Positions 1-13,000 of a stretch of DNA of 64,000 bases are shown piece by piece. The stretch is from NCBI GenBank assembly GCA_036873755.1, contig JAVTVY010037122.1, forward strand, positions 62,001-126,000. The letters run 5' to 3'. The stretch is from Hanleya hanleyi. Lineage: Eukaryota > Mollusca > Polyplacophora > Lepidopleurida > Hanleyidae. Positions within the stretch are counted from its first letter, which is position 1. Every line of letters starts with the position of its first letter. The translations under genes were made by a program, and so were the position numbers. Under the pieces are notes generated by a model that was not told where the DNA came from, did no database searches, and worked only from the letters and a program-made list of their open reading frames with translations.

Positions 1-1973
1 TAGATAGGCCTATTTTATGATTATTTTATTCGAATTTAGGCTAACGACATATGAAACAATCATGCAACAATTCAGTCATGTAGAACGCTGACATTGTACC
101 CCGCTTTATTTTTAGCTGTCGCGATTTGAGATGGGATGACAATGTCATTTAAGAATGTTATCTTTGGATTGTACATGGACAACTATTCCTTAGTTATTAA
201 AATGTGGATTTTTGCCAATTATAAAGCTATATTTAGAAATGGCACGTTGTATTGTGTCTGTGTGATGGATAAGAATGTCCTGGTGATTAGTGTCCCTTTT
301 CATATCCTTCTCTATTGCATCCGAGGACCCGGGGTCAGGTTAGAAGATAGAGGACGGACACTCTCCAATAGCCACCGGACGTTCTTAGCCTCCACACCGA
401 TACCATAGTAAACTAATTAGGCGAAGGGCCAACATTTAGCGCCCATTCTATTAGCAGGGGAAAGGCTTTGCCGAGTATTACAACTACACTGAAGACTTCT
501 CGCAAAAGGAGAAACTAATACTACTATTACACCCTGAGTCAGAAATCCAAAATTTGAAGAACGCTGCATCCTTTTCTCATTCAGCAAAGGTATTCTGATT
601 GTGTCTTATAGCTGGAAGCCTCTATTTTTTTTATTTCTGCTTGTTGCCAGCTTGATCGACATGGAGGTTTCGACAGCACCAGCACCTTGGGTAGCACTCT
701 TCCAGTTTTCGGGATCTAGCGGTATCAACCTTTATTTAAAAACATTCTTCTGAGACCATATTTATTTCATTTTTTATCAATATTAAGTTTCCATTTGGAT
801 GAAGAATAATGGTCAATGATCAGGATTTTATGTAAGAAGAGCATCATATCTTGCTGAAATCACTGAAAACTTAAGGTACAAATGCGATAATTACCTTATG
901 TTCGGATAACTTTGTCGTTGGCCATATACAAGGGACCAGCATTTTAGTGATTTTTTATATTTTCTGGTTATGTCCAGTAGTCTGGTTATGTGAATGTCCT
1001 ATGATTTTGTTTAGCTGCTGGAAAGAGCTGCTTATATCTGTTTCACTGGTAAAGAGAACTGTTGATTTTCTCCACAGGCTGATGTGTTGATGGTCTCCAG
1101 GATATTTGAGATTCCTGTTGATTACGATGCCTATCCACTGGGTGATTATCTGTCTTTCACTTTAGACTGTCCTAGAAACGTGGTAGAAGATGTGGTGTTG
1201 CGGAAAGGTGTCTTAAGTTCCGACGGAGATGAGAACAACTTCACGACCACGTTATTTTGAAACCGAGTTTGCGATTCGTTGTTAACGTTTTCAGATCTGT
1301 GGACTTAGATGGTGAATCAGTATTCATGAGGTCTCCTAATCTTTGGAGCAAAACTGAAGTGCAAAATAATTAATGCATAAAACACCCAACCAGTTCATCT
1401 TCATCCATCTTGTCGCTCAGATCAGAGTTGGTCACATCTAGGCATCTCTCTGTACCATTAGCACATCCACAAGTACAGCCACCTCCATTCCCCCAGTTTC
1501 CACCCACTAGACATTATTAATTATCCAAATTTAATGATAGCTACCTCTCCAACGTAGGGAATATATGGCTTCAAAGAACTCAAGTACGACAACAAACAGG
1601 ACCATCACTTGTGTACGGCCGCCACAACAAAGAGAACAACACTCCACATATTGTCATCTACACATCATCTAAACCTCCCTACAGATGAACATAGAATTGG
1701 CATCGGCCTCAACAGAATACAAACAGACAATTTTCTGGAAACATTGTAACAGATTTCCGTGTGGCAGCCCCCCGTGAATTTAATTCTCAAAACCACGAGA
1801 TCACATAAGATTATTGGTCCGTTCGATTGTGTAGAATTAGGATTAAACAGAAATAACGGTTTCATGTCAAACTATAGAGATTAATTGGGTATAGCCTCGA
1901 CTTCCCCACCACTTAGTTATGTGGATTTTTTCTCATGCATTTAGAAACCATGCCGGCACACGGGAGTGATTAC
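1..1973. other. No recognisable gene
   Basis: AT-rich intergenic DNA. Only short open frames occur, the longest about 90 codons at 136-408, with no domain, codon bias or repeat signature that I recognise. I see no RNA gene here. Confidence 0.5.
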
Positions 1974-1999
1974 TTTGTTTGTTTGTTTGTTTGTTTGTT
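1974..1999. repeat. (TTTG)n microsatellite
   Basis: About six and a half uninterrupted copies of the tetranucleotide TTTG, read directly from the sequence. Confidence 0.9.
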
Positions 2000-2060
2000 G
2001 TATATGTTACTATATTTGTGTTCGCATTTCCATATTGCCTTGATGATTTTGTTATATTTA

Positions 2061-2106
2061 GATACAATGTTTATATAGCAGAAGATACAATGTTTATATA
2101 GCAGGA
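2061..2106. repeat. 23-bp tandem duplication
   Basis: Two adjacent near-identical 23-bp copies beginning GATACAATGTTTATATAGCA. A local slippage-type duplication with no other feature attached. Confidence 0.85.
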
Positions 2107-2297
2107 AACATTCGTTCTTTAATTAAGCAATTATTGTTATGTCATCGATCATGCTGTCTATTGTTTCCCTCGCCTACCTGCTGGATCAATTAGTTATCAT
2201 CAGCCCCAATCAGTTCTACCCTATTATTCACTGCAACTGGTTTCCAAGATATGAGGGTTTACACAATCTATGTTTTGATTGATTAAAGATATCTTCT

Positions 2298-3033
2298 TCT
2301 TTAAAGTGAACGTAAAGGCTGCGACAACACAAGCACTGCGTGGAAGAACTATATTAAAAGTATCATTTGGCAGCAACAAATATTTTTTGTGATTTTTTCC
2401 CTTCCAAACAAAAAATTCCAAACACGGGAATTATTGACTGATGCAACGAGCGACTGGAGTCGGCCATATCAGTTTATTCATTAGCCTTGCGCCAATGAAA
2501 ACGCTTGTACGGAGCACGTGATATTTTCCTGTGACGTAGTATCACTTTGTTTTGGCATCGCTGTAGCACGAATTGTAATTGCGGTGGTGGAGAGCTCGGC
2601 TGTTTCAAGCGTGTTTTGATTGTGTTGCGTGTCTCCAGCAAGTGTTTATTGACCTGAAACGTTCGATGAACTACTCACTACTTCCGTCGACATCGGAGCG
2701 TTTTGGTTCAAACTGGTAACCCTGTAAACCTTCATTTGTCTCTTCGTCAGAACTTGAAGTCAGGCTAGCCTTCTCGTGCGTCGCTATGTTTACATGCTTT
2801 CTGCGCTTTCTAACTCCACGAATTAAAGAGCTCCGAGGTGATACGACGTCACTGCTCTGAGTGAGATAGCCAGCATGGCGGCAGCCGGGGAACAATAATA
2901 CAACGGAGATAATTTCGTTCGTACTCGGTGCAAAAAAATCCCCAAAAATATTTGTTGCTGCTATTTCAGTATTTCAATGTAGCTCTTTCCCACAGAGTGC
3001 ATGTTGCCTCAGCCTTTACGTTCACTTTAAAGA
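2298..3033. mobile_element. 736-bp non-autonomous TIR element
   Basis: The ends are inverted copies of each other: the 24-bp arm at 2298-2321 contains AAAGTGAACGTAAAGGCTG and its reverse complement lies at 3010-3033. Similarity extends a little further inward (GCGACAACAC versus GAGGCAACAT). TTAA occurs at both extreme ends (2301-2304 and 3027-3030), so the target duplication could be TTAA or a sub-part such as TAA. The interior is CpG-rich compared with its surroundings and contains the ORF at 2671-2895. No transposase is present. Confidence 0.65.
2671..2895 (-). CDS. Small ORF or first exon with acidic tract and YQFEP motif (uncertain)
   Basis: A 74-codon minus-strand frame inside the TIR element at 2298-3033. 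It has a basic patch (RKRRKH), an acidic Ser/Glu stretch (SSSDEETNEG) and then GYQFEPKRSD. Tyr-x-Phe-Glu-Pro followed by acidic residues resembles the start of P2X7-intracellular-domain-like proteins, which are numerous in marine invertebrates; that is a family recollection, not a search result. Just before the stop the DNA reads GTGAGT, a consensus splice donor (about 2680), so this may be exon 1 of a longer gene or a gene fragment carried by the element. No downstream exon was identified. Confidence 0.3.
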   Translation of the reverse strand: MFPGCRHAGYLTQSSDVVSPRSSLIRGVRKRRKHVNIATHEKASLTSSSDEETNEGLQGYQFEPKRSDVDGSSE

Positions 3034-4839
3034 TGAATATTATTCTTTTGATGTGTGATTGAGTTGTCCGTGGAAATGTTTGTCAAACATATTTAAGTTA
3101 GCGTCCTGGACTCTCCACATTCTGATATTTTAAGTGTATCACAACGACAGCACGAAGTTCGCGAATGGCATGCACTTGGTATATCTCTGCCAGAATTTAA
3201 TTGCTGATATTGTTCGTTTAACATCTTTGAATCGACGTCCCCTTCCAGCTCCATATACTGAATGAAGTGGAAATCGTTGCATGGACCGAAGGCGCATGAC
3301 ATGATAGAGATAACATTTCTCGGTCCTACACATCTGCCCTTCACAACCAGCAATTGAAGCAGCACTTAGATAGTGCTTCATTTGTTTACGTCCATAATAG
3401 GCCTACTGATGTTTTTGTGTACGTGTCACTGGCCACTGCATAAACTGAAAGGTGAACGACGAACGTAGTTTAATACATATTGTCTCCTTGTTGAAATTGT
3501 ATTCGTTTATCACGTACCGAAAGCAAGAATATATTTATCAATGAAGGCATATAATCTACAATCTAACTAGAATATTGTGATGATTTTTTTTTTAATTTCA
3601 TACTGTAAGTGCAAATGTAACCACGTACACAGGATGCACGAAGGATGTAACATTGGCTGCAGCTAAACATTTGAATGACAGATAATTTGAAACAATGGAT
3701 TACTGAATAAAGTATCGTATCCAGTATTGTCTTTCGGCTTAAAAAACTGACTTTCGTCTACTTCAATCTTCATTTATAATAGGGGAATAGCTTTCATCCT
3801 ACTGGTGTTGACATTACGAGGCCGTAGGTAAAGGCCACAGAACTGAATCTAGCTTTGACTGGGATATAATCTTGGGTAGCACCCAGTCAGAGTTGCATTC
3901 CCCATATCCCATCTGTCATATAGAGTTGCCTTTCCTGTTTGATATCAAACATCTACATTCGCTTAAACTTTTGCGAAATAGACATATTTTTGCTGAGGGA
4001 AAGGTCCTTTCTGTTTAACGCAAGAACATCGTGAATATTAGCACCTATTAAGGTATTTTCATCACTTCTGCACATTTTCCTCCTTCGTGGATAATCTTCG
4101 TGCCGGATGGGAATCTATTTGGGCATATGCGAGCTCGCGGCTCTAGTTAGCATATATCTTGCAAACCTGAAAACTTTTTTTTTTTTGTATATTCAAATGA
4201 GACTCTCGGTTCAATAATTTTGGAATTATCGATACATGTACATCTAATCAGTTTGTCAGAAAAGAAAATAACTCACACCATCACTGATGTATGTGAAGAA
4301 ATAACGTATGCTCGATTATATCGTTCATTGATTATAATGGATACATACATAATGGATGGATCTACTGTTAATGCTGAAATAAGTGACGAATACAAGATCA
4401 TTGAATAGCTCGGAATTTCGCCACGCTGTACCAGACAACTTTTACTCCATGGAACAGCTGTGAATTTAATATCAATGCACTAAGCCTATATCCATGAAAA
4501 CCATTCAACTACTTCGATGCAGTGATTTGTCTGGCTGTGATTGTAAATCGTCGAACCTGACATATTACATACGGCGCATAGAATAAATTGACTTCATCGT
4601 TTAACCTACAATATATATCTTTTCAAATGAGTACTATTTTAATAAAGTCAAAAAGAAAAAGATATTCACATTGCCCGTGTTTGAGATGTTTGGATATTTT
4701 TATGTTAGTGTGATAAAATTCCAGTTCATTCCATATGTAGAATGTGATTCATTAAAAATAGATCAATGCATGATATGAATTACGCGTAAATCCAGGGTTA
4801 TGTTTGGGGTTTGCGTTCGCTGTCTGTATAAAACTGATC
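3034..4839. other. No recognisable gene
   Basis: Overlapping minus-strand frames of 80-90 codons at 3093-3381 contain scattered Cys and His but match no domain I know, and the two frames compete with each other. A 62-codon plus frame at 4220-4408 is also unremarkable. Confidence 0.4.
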
Positions 4840-5340
4840 TTCGACATATAAAGCATAATGCGGATATAGAATAATCACACGGTACTTGTACGTTGGAACC
4901 TTTAGAAATTCAATAATTTCGAGAAATTCGACAAAGAACGATATAAGCTGCCTTATCTATCTTATCTGCCTAAGATCTCTAACATCTCTCAGATGAAATC
5001 AGCTCCCGCTATAATGATTACCTGTATCGGTGGATTGTTCCCATACGTTTCTGCAATCAGGCTAATGTCGACATTTGTACGGTCATGAACAATACGAGAA
5101 AACGCTAACCGGAGATCACGAAAAACATGCTGGGAGATATGCAGAATCTTCATCAAGTTGTAACGTTAGAAGATACACCCACGGAATCATCCTATCATTG
5201 ATCAGCATAGAGACATACAGCCTGAAACACAAACGTAGCTTTTGTTCACTCCAGAATCTCACAGACCATTATGAAATCATGATGGTGGGATGGAGACTGG
5301 CTGAGTCATTTTATATTATTTTATTCTAAGTAATACTCCG
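4840..5340. repeat. Duplicated 3' flank of lectin gene A (paralogous to 23570-24000)
   Basis: Long collinear similarity to 23570-24000. Shared stretches include CTTCGACATATA, the TAAGCTGCC block, GATGAAATCAGCT versus AATGAAATCAGCT, and GTTAGAAGATACACCCAC. It lies downstream of gene A as the other copy lies downstream of gene B, and marks one side of the segmental duplication. Confidence 0.75.
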
Positions 5341-5649
5341 GGGACAAGGTCTCTCAGGTAATTGTCGGGTCTCACGGGTAATTGTTCTGAATACGAACTT
5401 GCATTTAATAAATACTCCGTTTAGTCTGGTTTTTATTATCTAGCGGTAACATAGTCTATCATTTTCCAATAGGTGACTTGATAAGGCTACTACATCATCG
5501 CTCTGAAATATTTGTATCTAATACCGGCTAAGCCGGTGTTAAGGACCGTGGGGTCATGAAAATATGCAGCCATTATATTTGTCTGTGGGGTCATATGACT
5601 TCTTGTCAGTACGCCGGCATCGTTTTTCACCACCCATTTAATGTTGCGT

Positions 5650-6150
5650 TTAACCCTACCAGGTCTGGGGGGGCATCATGTTCCCCTACCCAACTCTCTC
5701 CCTTATATCCAGAAAGACAAAACAAATTAAAGCTGATCCGCCTCGACTTTTTACTTCATCATGTTGAGGTCATTTTGAGTCTATTAGCATACCCACCCCC
5801 GAGTAGGGGTCATTCAAGATGGCGGCCATGTGGAGTTTTTCGTCATTCTTCTTAAAAATTCCCGCTTTTCTCCGAGGAAAATTGGGCAAAATCTAATTTG
5901 CTTCACATCAGGCTATTATTGACTAATTTATCATGCAGTATTGGCAAAGAAAACACAAAATAATTTTTTTTTAAAAATCTGACCGAAAAATCTACCAAAA
6001 ATGCCTGTTTGAAGATGACGTCATTGTGGCGTCAACAAAGCTGTCCTCTTGGATTTTTTACATTTTCTGGTAGAGCTTGATTCGAGGGTATACTGTGCTA
6101 AGTTTCAGCCCGATAGCTCAAGGGTAAGAAAAATATTTAGGGGAGCCGAA
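5650..6150 (-). mobile_element. piggyBac-like MITE, diverged, minus orientation
   Basis: It starts at the TTTAACCCTACC end and shows the internal order of the intact copies in reverse: the Ala/Pro-like polyC block, a CCCGAGTAGGGGTCATTCAAGATGG-type segment, a region with GACGTCA, then the GCCCGATAGCTCAAGGGTAAG end. The final TIR is eroded. Intact relatives are at 20708-21291, 40117-40675 and 58776-59342. Confidence 0.7.
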
Positions 6151-6549
6151 ATGAAATCGTCAGTGCATATTAACGACGCATCGGAATAAAACTGCAACTT
6201 TTGACCGAACATGAAACTTTATTACCAGAGCAATTACTGGTATTCATCAATGCATGTGCCTCTGTCGGTAAGACAAAATGTATACAGGAACAGACGTGCA
6301 TTGTGCGCGACTGTGGACGGATTTTCAATCGCTAAACGCAGTGTAGAATGTCAGATTTTCTTTAATATTTGTGTCTCCAGCCATAAAAGCTCAAGCCCAG
6401 GATTGCCGACATGCAACTACTGTAAAAATGATTATACATTAAATTAATAGAACAAACTTATACACGTAATACCAGGGCTACAGTTAAACGGACGCATACT
6501 GTACAGGTGATAACGTTGATAATTTTAAATGACAGCAACTTGAATTATC

Positions 6550-6555
6550 TTTATT
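6550..6555 (-). promoter_or_regulatory. Candidate polyadenylation signal of gene A
   Basis: AATAAA on the minus strand about 300 nt past the stop codon of gene A. At the aligned position in gene B (about 28195) the motif reads as a one-base variant and is lost; the next AATAAA there is at 27786-27791. Confidence 0.4.
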
Positions 6556-6853
6556 AATACGGCTGATCCTCAATTAGATGATTTACCAGAAGAATTGACT
6601 GCATCTATTGAGTCTAGAAAATATAATAATGGTACAGGAATAATTTCGACCACCGGCCATATTTTAGTCACACGGAAAAAAGTAGTCAAACAAGTACATG
6701 TATACTAACTCATGGGCAATATTACTAGTTCAAGAACTCGAAACCTGAGACTAACGAACGACTAAGAAGGTTGACCATACACAAACAGCATTTTTGCAAA
6801 AGGAGGATCGTAAAGGTAATATGAAATCAGAATATCGTTACATATGTTATAGT

Positions 6854-7074
6854 TTAATCGTATATCAGGTATCCTGACTCAATTACTGTATTTCCTTGGA
6901 GCCTGGAATAGTAATTATCGTACAGTATACATGCTGGTATATCGTGGTTATAACCTATGGCCCAACATCTTCCGCAGTCCCGGTAGCAATAATCCGTACA
7001 TTTCAGCAAAGAAATACCCAGATGTGTAGCGATGACATGATCGCTATAGATGAAATCGCGACTGGATGTCACGG
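6854..7074 (-). CDS. Gene A exon 4: PAN/apple-like module and stop
   Basis: The exon opens after the acceptor ACTGACAG and is read in phase 1 (the split codon gives Ala). It encodes 72 residues with the spacing CTDYCYRDCGRCWAIGYN followed by ACILYD, the pattern of a PAN/apple module, and ends at GYLIYD-stop. The same open frame continues about 45 codons upstream into the intron, but the conserved acceptor, shared with gene B (CTAACAG at the same place), shows where the exon begins. The match to 28459-28679 is about 88% at protein level by eye. Confidence 0.82.
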
Positions 7075-10000
7075 CTGTCAGTCTCCATCCGGGAATGGAA
7101 CCTGGATATCCGGAGTAAGAATAGGGAAAACATGCAGATGTAGTCATTGTAGGCTTATTTCGTCCTATACACCTGTTCACGATGAAACACATCGACATGT
7201 TTTTCATCAGTAAATAGTCAAATTGGAAGATAGGAATAATCTCGAAAGGAACTCGTGATTTTAATTCCTACTTGAATTGAGGTCAAAATAGTGGTTATAG
7301 ATTATGGACGCTGGAATTATCTGCGACCATGTTATCATATGTAACTGGGTATTATGGACGAGGTAATTCTTTATAACAGTTCTATCAGATATAGGCTACT
7401 GAAACAGCTGACCAAATAGAGGGTATTATGTACGCCGGAATTCTTTATAATAATTCTATCACAGACTACGGCAACAGCTAACCATAGACAGGGTACAAAA
7501 TCCGAAAAACATTGCCTTTTCGAATACGACAGAATGAAACATCATAATTTACTTTCCAAATAGATTGTCTCAAAAATGGTGCTATTTCAGTATAAGTGGG
7601 GTGATCACAAAACTGACAATATCAAGTGTGCGAGTTTGGGGTTTAACGTCGCGTTCAACACCATTTGGGTATAGCGACGATATAACTATCAGCATGTTAA
7701 GCCCGGCGCACACGAGAGCTATCAACTGAGCTGACGGCCTCAATTGCCTGTCAGCTCAGGGGCTAGCTCTCGTGTGCGGACAGTTTTTGGTGAGTTTTTG
7801 GCCTCGCGAGGTCGGGAAATAAATATCAAACTTGTTTGATAATTTCGCCTCGCGAGGCCAAAACAGCTCAGCAGTTTAATTGGGCCGGCCAATGAATCGC
7901 ATGTTATTTTCACGCGATTCATACGCACGACTCGTCAAAATGGTCTTGAAGAAGAATTTTTTGGGGAAATGAAATCAATTTCGTGAAACTTTTGCTCACC
8001 GTGTGCGCTGAAGCCACACGAGAGCGAGACCCTGAGCTGACAGGCAATTGAGGTCGTTAGCTCAGCTGATATCTCTCGTATGCGCCGGGCTTATGGGACA
8101 TGTGTGACTATCCATGTACAGTCATCATGTAGAGGAAATTAATCTTCCACTTGTGGCAACAGACATGGTACAAAACTCATGCTGCTCACCCACTTGGGGG
8201 CCTGACATTATCAACTACTAGACGTATTCTCTTTTGAATATGTGTCAACGAAGGCGATGCTTCAATGATCGTCTCATAGCCGTATTACAGCAACTGGTTC
8301 AACAAGGCTATAAGAGCAAGCCCTCTCAGTCTCACGCACACGCTCGTAACGTTCCAAATCTCAAACGCTACGTTATATAACAACGTTTGAACTGTTCAGT
8401 TGTCATTGGCCAGAGGCTACAGACCATATGTATACCGAATATTAGGCCTTTGTAATCTTCATATGGCTGAAAAATTTATATTGGGCGAGGCGTCAGCCGA
8501 GCCCAATGCAAATTTTATTGACTCCATATATTTCTGTGTTGGGTCACTGACAAACCGTGTAACTAATAATATTGGTCAGCGATAATGATCGGAACACCAT
8601 GATATCTTGTCGAGGCGACCGCTTCACAGCAAAGTACCTTAAATATAAGTGTATTTCATTCCATATACACTGTCAGAATGATTGGGATTAGACATGACGT
8701 ATCCAAATTATGTGAGTCAAAAGGATAAAAAAAAGTTTGGGTCAAAATGGAATTTGATCCAAATTGGTTGGGTCCCTCACGTCTATATACAAAAATATCT
8801 CTTCACATTGACCCAATCCTTCTGACAGTGTAATTGCTTGTAAATTGGTGCCAATTGTGCGAATATTGTATTTTGAGTGACTGTCGAATCTGACAAAACT
8901 TTAATTTGCATTACCTTTCATATCCTTTTCGCAAACGAAGGGAATCGATGCCCCATCACATGGGAAGTCAAACGCAAGATATGTGCTCAGGAGCTTGTAC
9001 ACGTTGCCATAACCAACCACTCGAGTTATCAGGCTACAATGTTCGTTATTATCTACGTTGTCAGGCTGTGGATGTTGTTCACCATACCACTGAATATATA
9101 CGGCGTCCGTACCGTCTTCCCAGACAAAACTTCCCTCTGTGAAAAACAATGTGTGATACTGTCAATCCTGTTCCTAAAACCACATGAACTTCATTAAGCA
9201 ACTGTCTTTGGGGACCACTCTAAATTCCCAATAACTTTTCCATGTAATAGACCACTTGCCTGGCGTGGCCTGAGACAACTAATACTGACTCTCAAAGAAA
9301 TGTGAAGCCTCTTAAGCAACTTCAAGTCAACGAAACAATATTGTTTATCTCTTTCTTTGCTGTGTTAACTATTTTGCTAAAGTTATTTCAATCATCAAAT
9401 CCACCAGTGGATGAGAGTCAAAGGGCGGGGCCGGGGGTCGTTCTGGAGGTACTTCAGCCTCCCAACAGCTTTCGGGACTAAGAAATGTAATAAGTATAGA
9501 ATACTACATGACCTTATCCCCCTGATTGTGTTCAGCTACTCCACTTTCAACAAAGTAGTATGATTTGTATATTCGTATGACCACACATAATCATAATCGT
9601 TAAAACATTTTACATAGAAAGCATTACATGTGTCACTCTTCTCGGACTTACGGGGACTTACGAGAAATGAAATCAATGATATAAAAGTGACTTACGTCGC
9701 CTAAAGATATATCGCAGTAGCTGTTGGCAGAATATTAACAGTATCCACTTCATGTAAAAGGAAGCTCAACACTTCCTCGTCATTTCTATTTAAAATATTT
9801 TGGACAATATAATAGGACATGCTACTCAGATCCCACTTGATCAATACAATGAAACCGTTGAATCGCACGAATGTTTACTAGTTCTATACACCGCATCTGA
9901 ATTTAGACGCGACATGTCGCCCACACATGCACGACGGTTTTGCCTGATCGACACTTTCGTGCCATTCATTTTGAAACCCTAAAAGTCCCATGTCTTCGAT

Positions 10001-13000
10001 ATCTTTCGGGTATATATAATTATTTTCCAATTTGCTGAATTTCACAGCTATTTTTGGCTTTGGAATTCGCCCACACCAGGTGTTAACGAGATTTAACATA
10101 GTTTGTAATGCATTTCACTTTCTGCTAACAATATCATGCCCATATATCTGTTTTTACGTAAGCTTCGGCTTGTTGTGTTAGGCAGTATCAACGACTCGGG
10201 AATATCGGATTATTGTTCCATACCAATGGGTTGGGGTCAACGAGGTTGTGTCTTATCGCCCTTATAATTCAGTTTATTTATCATCGATGGAGCGGAATAT
10301 ATTAACTTACACGATTTTGGTGTCCTAGGTGAAAATGAACGTGTATGCTTACGTGTTCATGTATGCAGAAGTACAGCATGACTAGAAAATTAGAGGATAC
10401 TGTAAGACCCACTTCGTTAAGCAACCATCTGTGTTTAGAGACTCCTGTAAATCCCCCAATGACATGTCCATCTTAAATTACCTTTATTAACAGACCACCT
10501 GACAAGCGCGACCAGAGACGACTAATACTGACACCCAAATGAATGTTAAACCTTTTAATCAAATTCAAGGCAGCGGAACAATGTTATTTATCTCCATCCT
10601 TTAGTATACAAGTTACATGCGGTTGTAGGAACACGCCATACCATGAAATCTTCTGTAAGTACACCATTTGCTGTAAGTGGCAGTTATTTGGCTAAATATA
10701 TAACAGCTGTCTCGTAACGGTTTCCGTCTTATTGCGACTGTTACGTTCACCTAATCTAACAAAACAATGTTGCCTGTCTTGCTGGCGAACCAGTCTTTTA
10801 TCTATTTTCTTTTCCAACGGAACGAGATTGCGACAGACTTCACAAGAGTCACTGTACAGCACGAAAAGAATTATGAAGGGCTTTTTCCAATCTATTGAGC
10901 TTTGAAAAAGATTGAGGTATCGCCACAGCAATGAAGAAGATGTGAGCCATGGAATAACATTGTGTTGTATCATAAATTTTATTTCTTTTCATGCGAACAC
11001 ACAGACAACCCATTTGATTTTACTACTATATTTTACATCTGTGTGGAAGAAAACGAAATTCCCAAAACCGGAGGGTTTCACGCACAGTACATTATCCCTC
11101 TGTCTCTATACCCATGTTAATGGTGGCCGTTATTCACCTTCCTCTTCCCAGTTTCAGACGTGTATCAACATACCTTCCTTTAGATCGGTCGCGCCAATCC
11201 AGTAGTTGTCTTGACGATTTACTGATGCATTGACCTTGTCAGAAATGAACCGTTGTTCCTGCTCCGTGTCGAACTGCACCAACCATGCCCCATGTTGCCT
11301 ACACCAACAAGATGCTTCGTGTCGGAGCAGGTTTGCATCTGAGAAATGGTAACAGCTTCCGTAATTTTCAAAACACTCAAACTCGTCCAGGTATGCAGCG
11401 CAGCTGATCTACAAATATAGATGTTAATGTTCTCTTATACAACATGGATGAAAACGTGGACGCATACGACGGCAAAAGCGAATCCTGGGGTGCGAAATGC
11501 CTGGTCGTGAAATAACATTTTGAGGGAAAGCCGAATTGTATATTCCTTTACGTCATAAACGACTGTCAAATATATTTAATATTGGATCAATACCAGGAAT
11601 TCAAATTTGCTTTTGAAGATACGTCTATAAATATTTGCATGGTAAAGCGAAAACAAAATAAACTTGGTGTTTATTTCAAGATCCATGATGTGTATAGAAG
11701 TTTTATTTTCAAAAGTATAGTTATTAGGTTAAAACATTGTTTTGTGTTGGACTGGAAGATTTGGTATCCCTAAAATTAATAATGCACCAATATAAAAGTC
11801 GATCATTCCTTTTTCACTTTATCTTTTGAAAATAGGACAGGATCGGGGTAGGGTGGCATCTGAGAAATGGTAACAGCTTCCGTAATTTTCAAAACACCCA
11901 AACTCGTCTAGGCAGAAAATGTAGCTGGTCTACAAATATAGATGTTAATGTTCCACTGTTTAACATGGATGGAAACGTGGACGTATTCTACGGCGAAAGC
12001 GAATCTTGGGGTGCAGAATACCTGATCGCGAAATAACATTTTGAGGAAAAGTAATTGCCGAATTGTATATTCCTTTACGTCATAAACGACTGTCAATGAT
12101 ATTGAATATTAGATCAATATCAGGAATTCAAAATTGGATTTGAAGCTACGTCTATGAATATTTGCACGACCAAGCGGGAAAAATAAACTAGGTGTCTATT
12201 TCAAGACATATGATGTGTATAAATGTTTTATTTTCAAAAGTATAGTTATTCCCATATTAGGTTAATAGGGACATTGTTTTATGTTGGACTGGATATGGAA
12301 TCCCTAAAGTTGATAATGCGCCAATATAAAAGTCGATCATTCTTTTTTCACTTTATCTTTGGAAAATAGGACAGGATAAATGTAGCACTGTTTTATCCAA
12401 ACCGATAACCTCTTCCAATACTGCACTAGCCATGCCTCATGTTGCCTACACCAACAAGATGTTTCGTGTCGGAGTAGGGTGACACCTGAGAAATGGTAAC
12501 CGCTTCCGTACTTTTCAAAACACTCAAACTCGTGCAGACAGACAATGTAACTGGTCTACAAATATAGATGTTAATGTTTCGCTATGTAACATTGATGGAA
12601 ACGTGGACGTATACTACGGCGAAAGCGATTCCAGGGGTGCAGAATACCTGATCCTGAAATAACATTTTGATGAAAAGTAATTGCCGAATTGTATATTCCT
12701 TTATGTCATAAACGTCTGTAAAAGATATTGAATATTATATCAATACCAGGAATTCAAAATTGGATTTCAAGCTACTTCTATGAATATTTGCACGACCAAG
12801 CGAGAAAAAATAAACTTGGTGTCTATTTCAACATCCATGATGTGTATAAAAGTTTTATTTTCAAAAGTATAGTTGTTCCCATATTAGGTTAATAAGGACA
12901 TTGTTTTATGTTAGACTGAAAGATTTGGAATCCCAAAAATTGATAATGCACCAGTATAAAAGTGGATCATTCTTTTTTCACTTTATATTTTGAAAATAGG

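Noticed and set aside
6854..7207. Taking the whole 117-codon minus ORF as the PAN gene
   Set aside because: A conserved acceptor at 7075 in both paralogues and exact frame closure with the lectin exons show that the upstream part is intron.
6896..7213. 105-codon plus ORF opposite the PAN exon
   Set aside because: Antisense shadow; its counterpart at 28501-28686 is truncated while the minus exon is conserved.
8877..9197. Plus-strand ORFs over the lectin exon
   Set aside because: Antisense shadows of exon 3 of gene A; the same applies at 30359-30672 for gene B.
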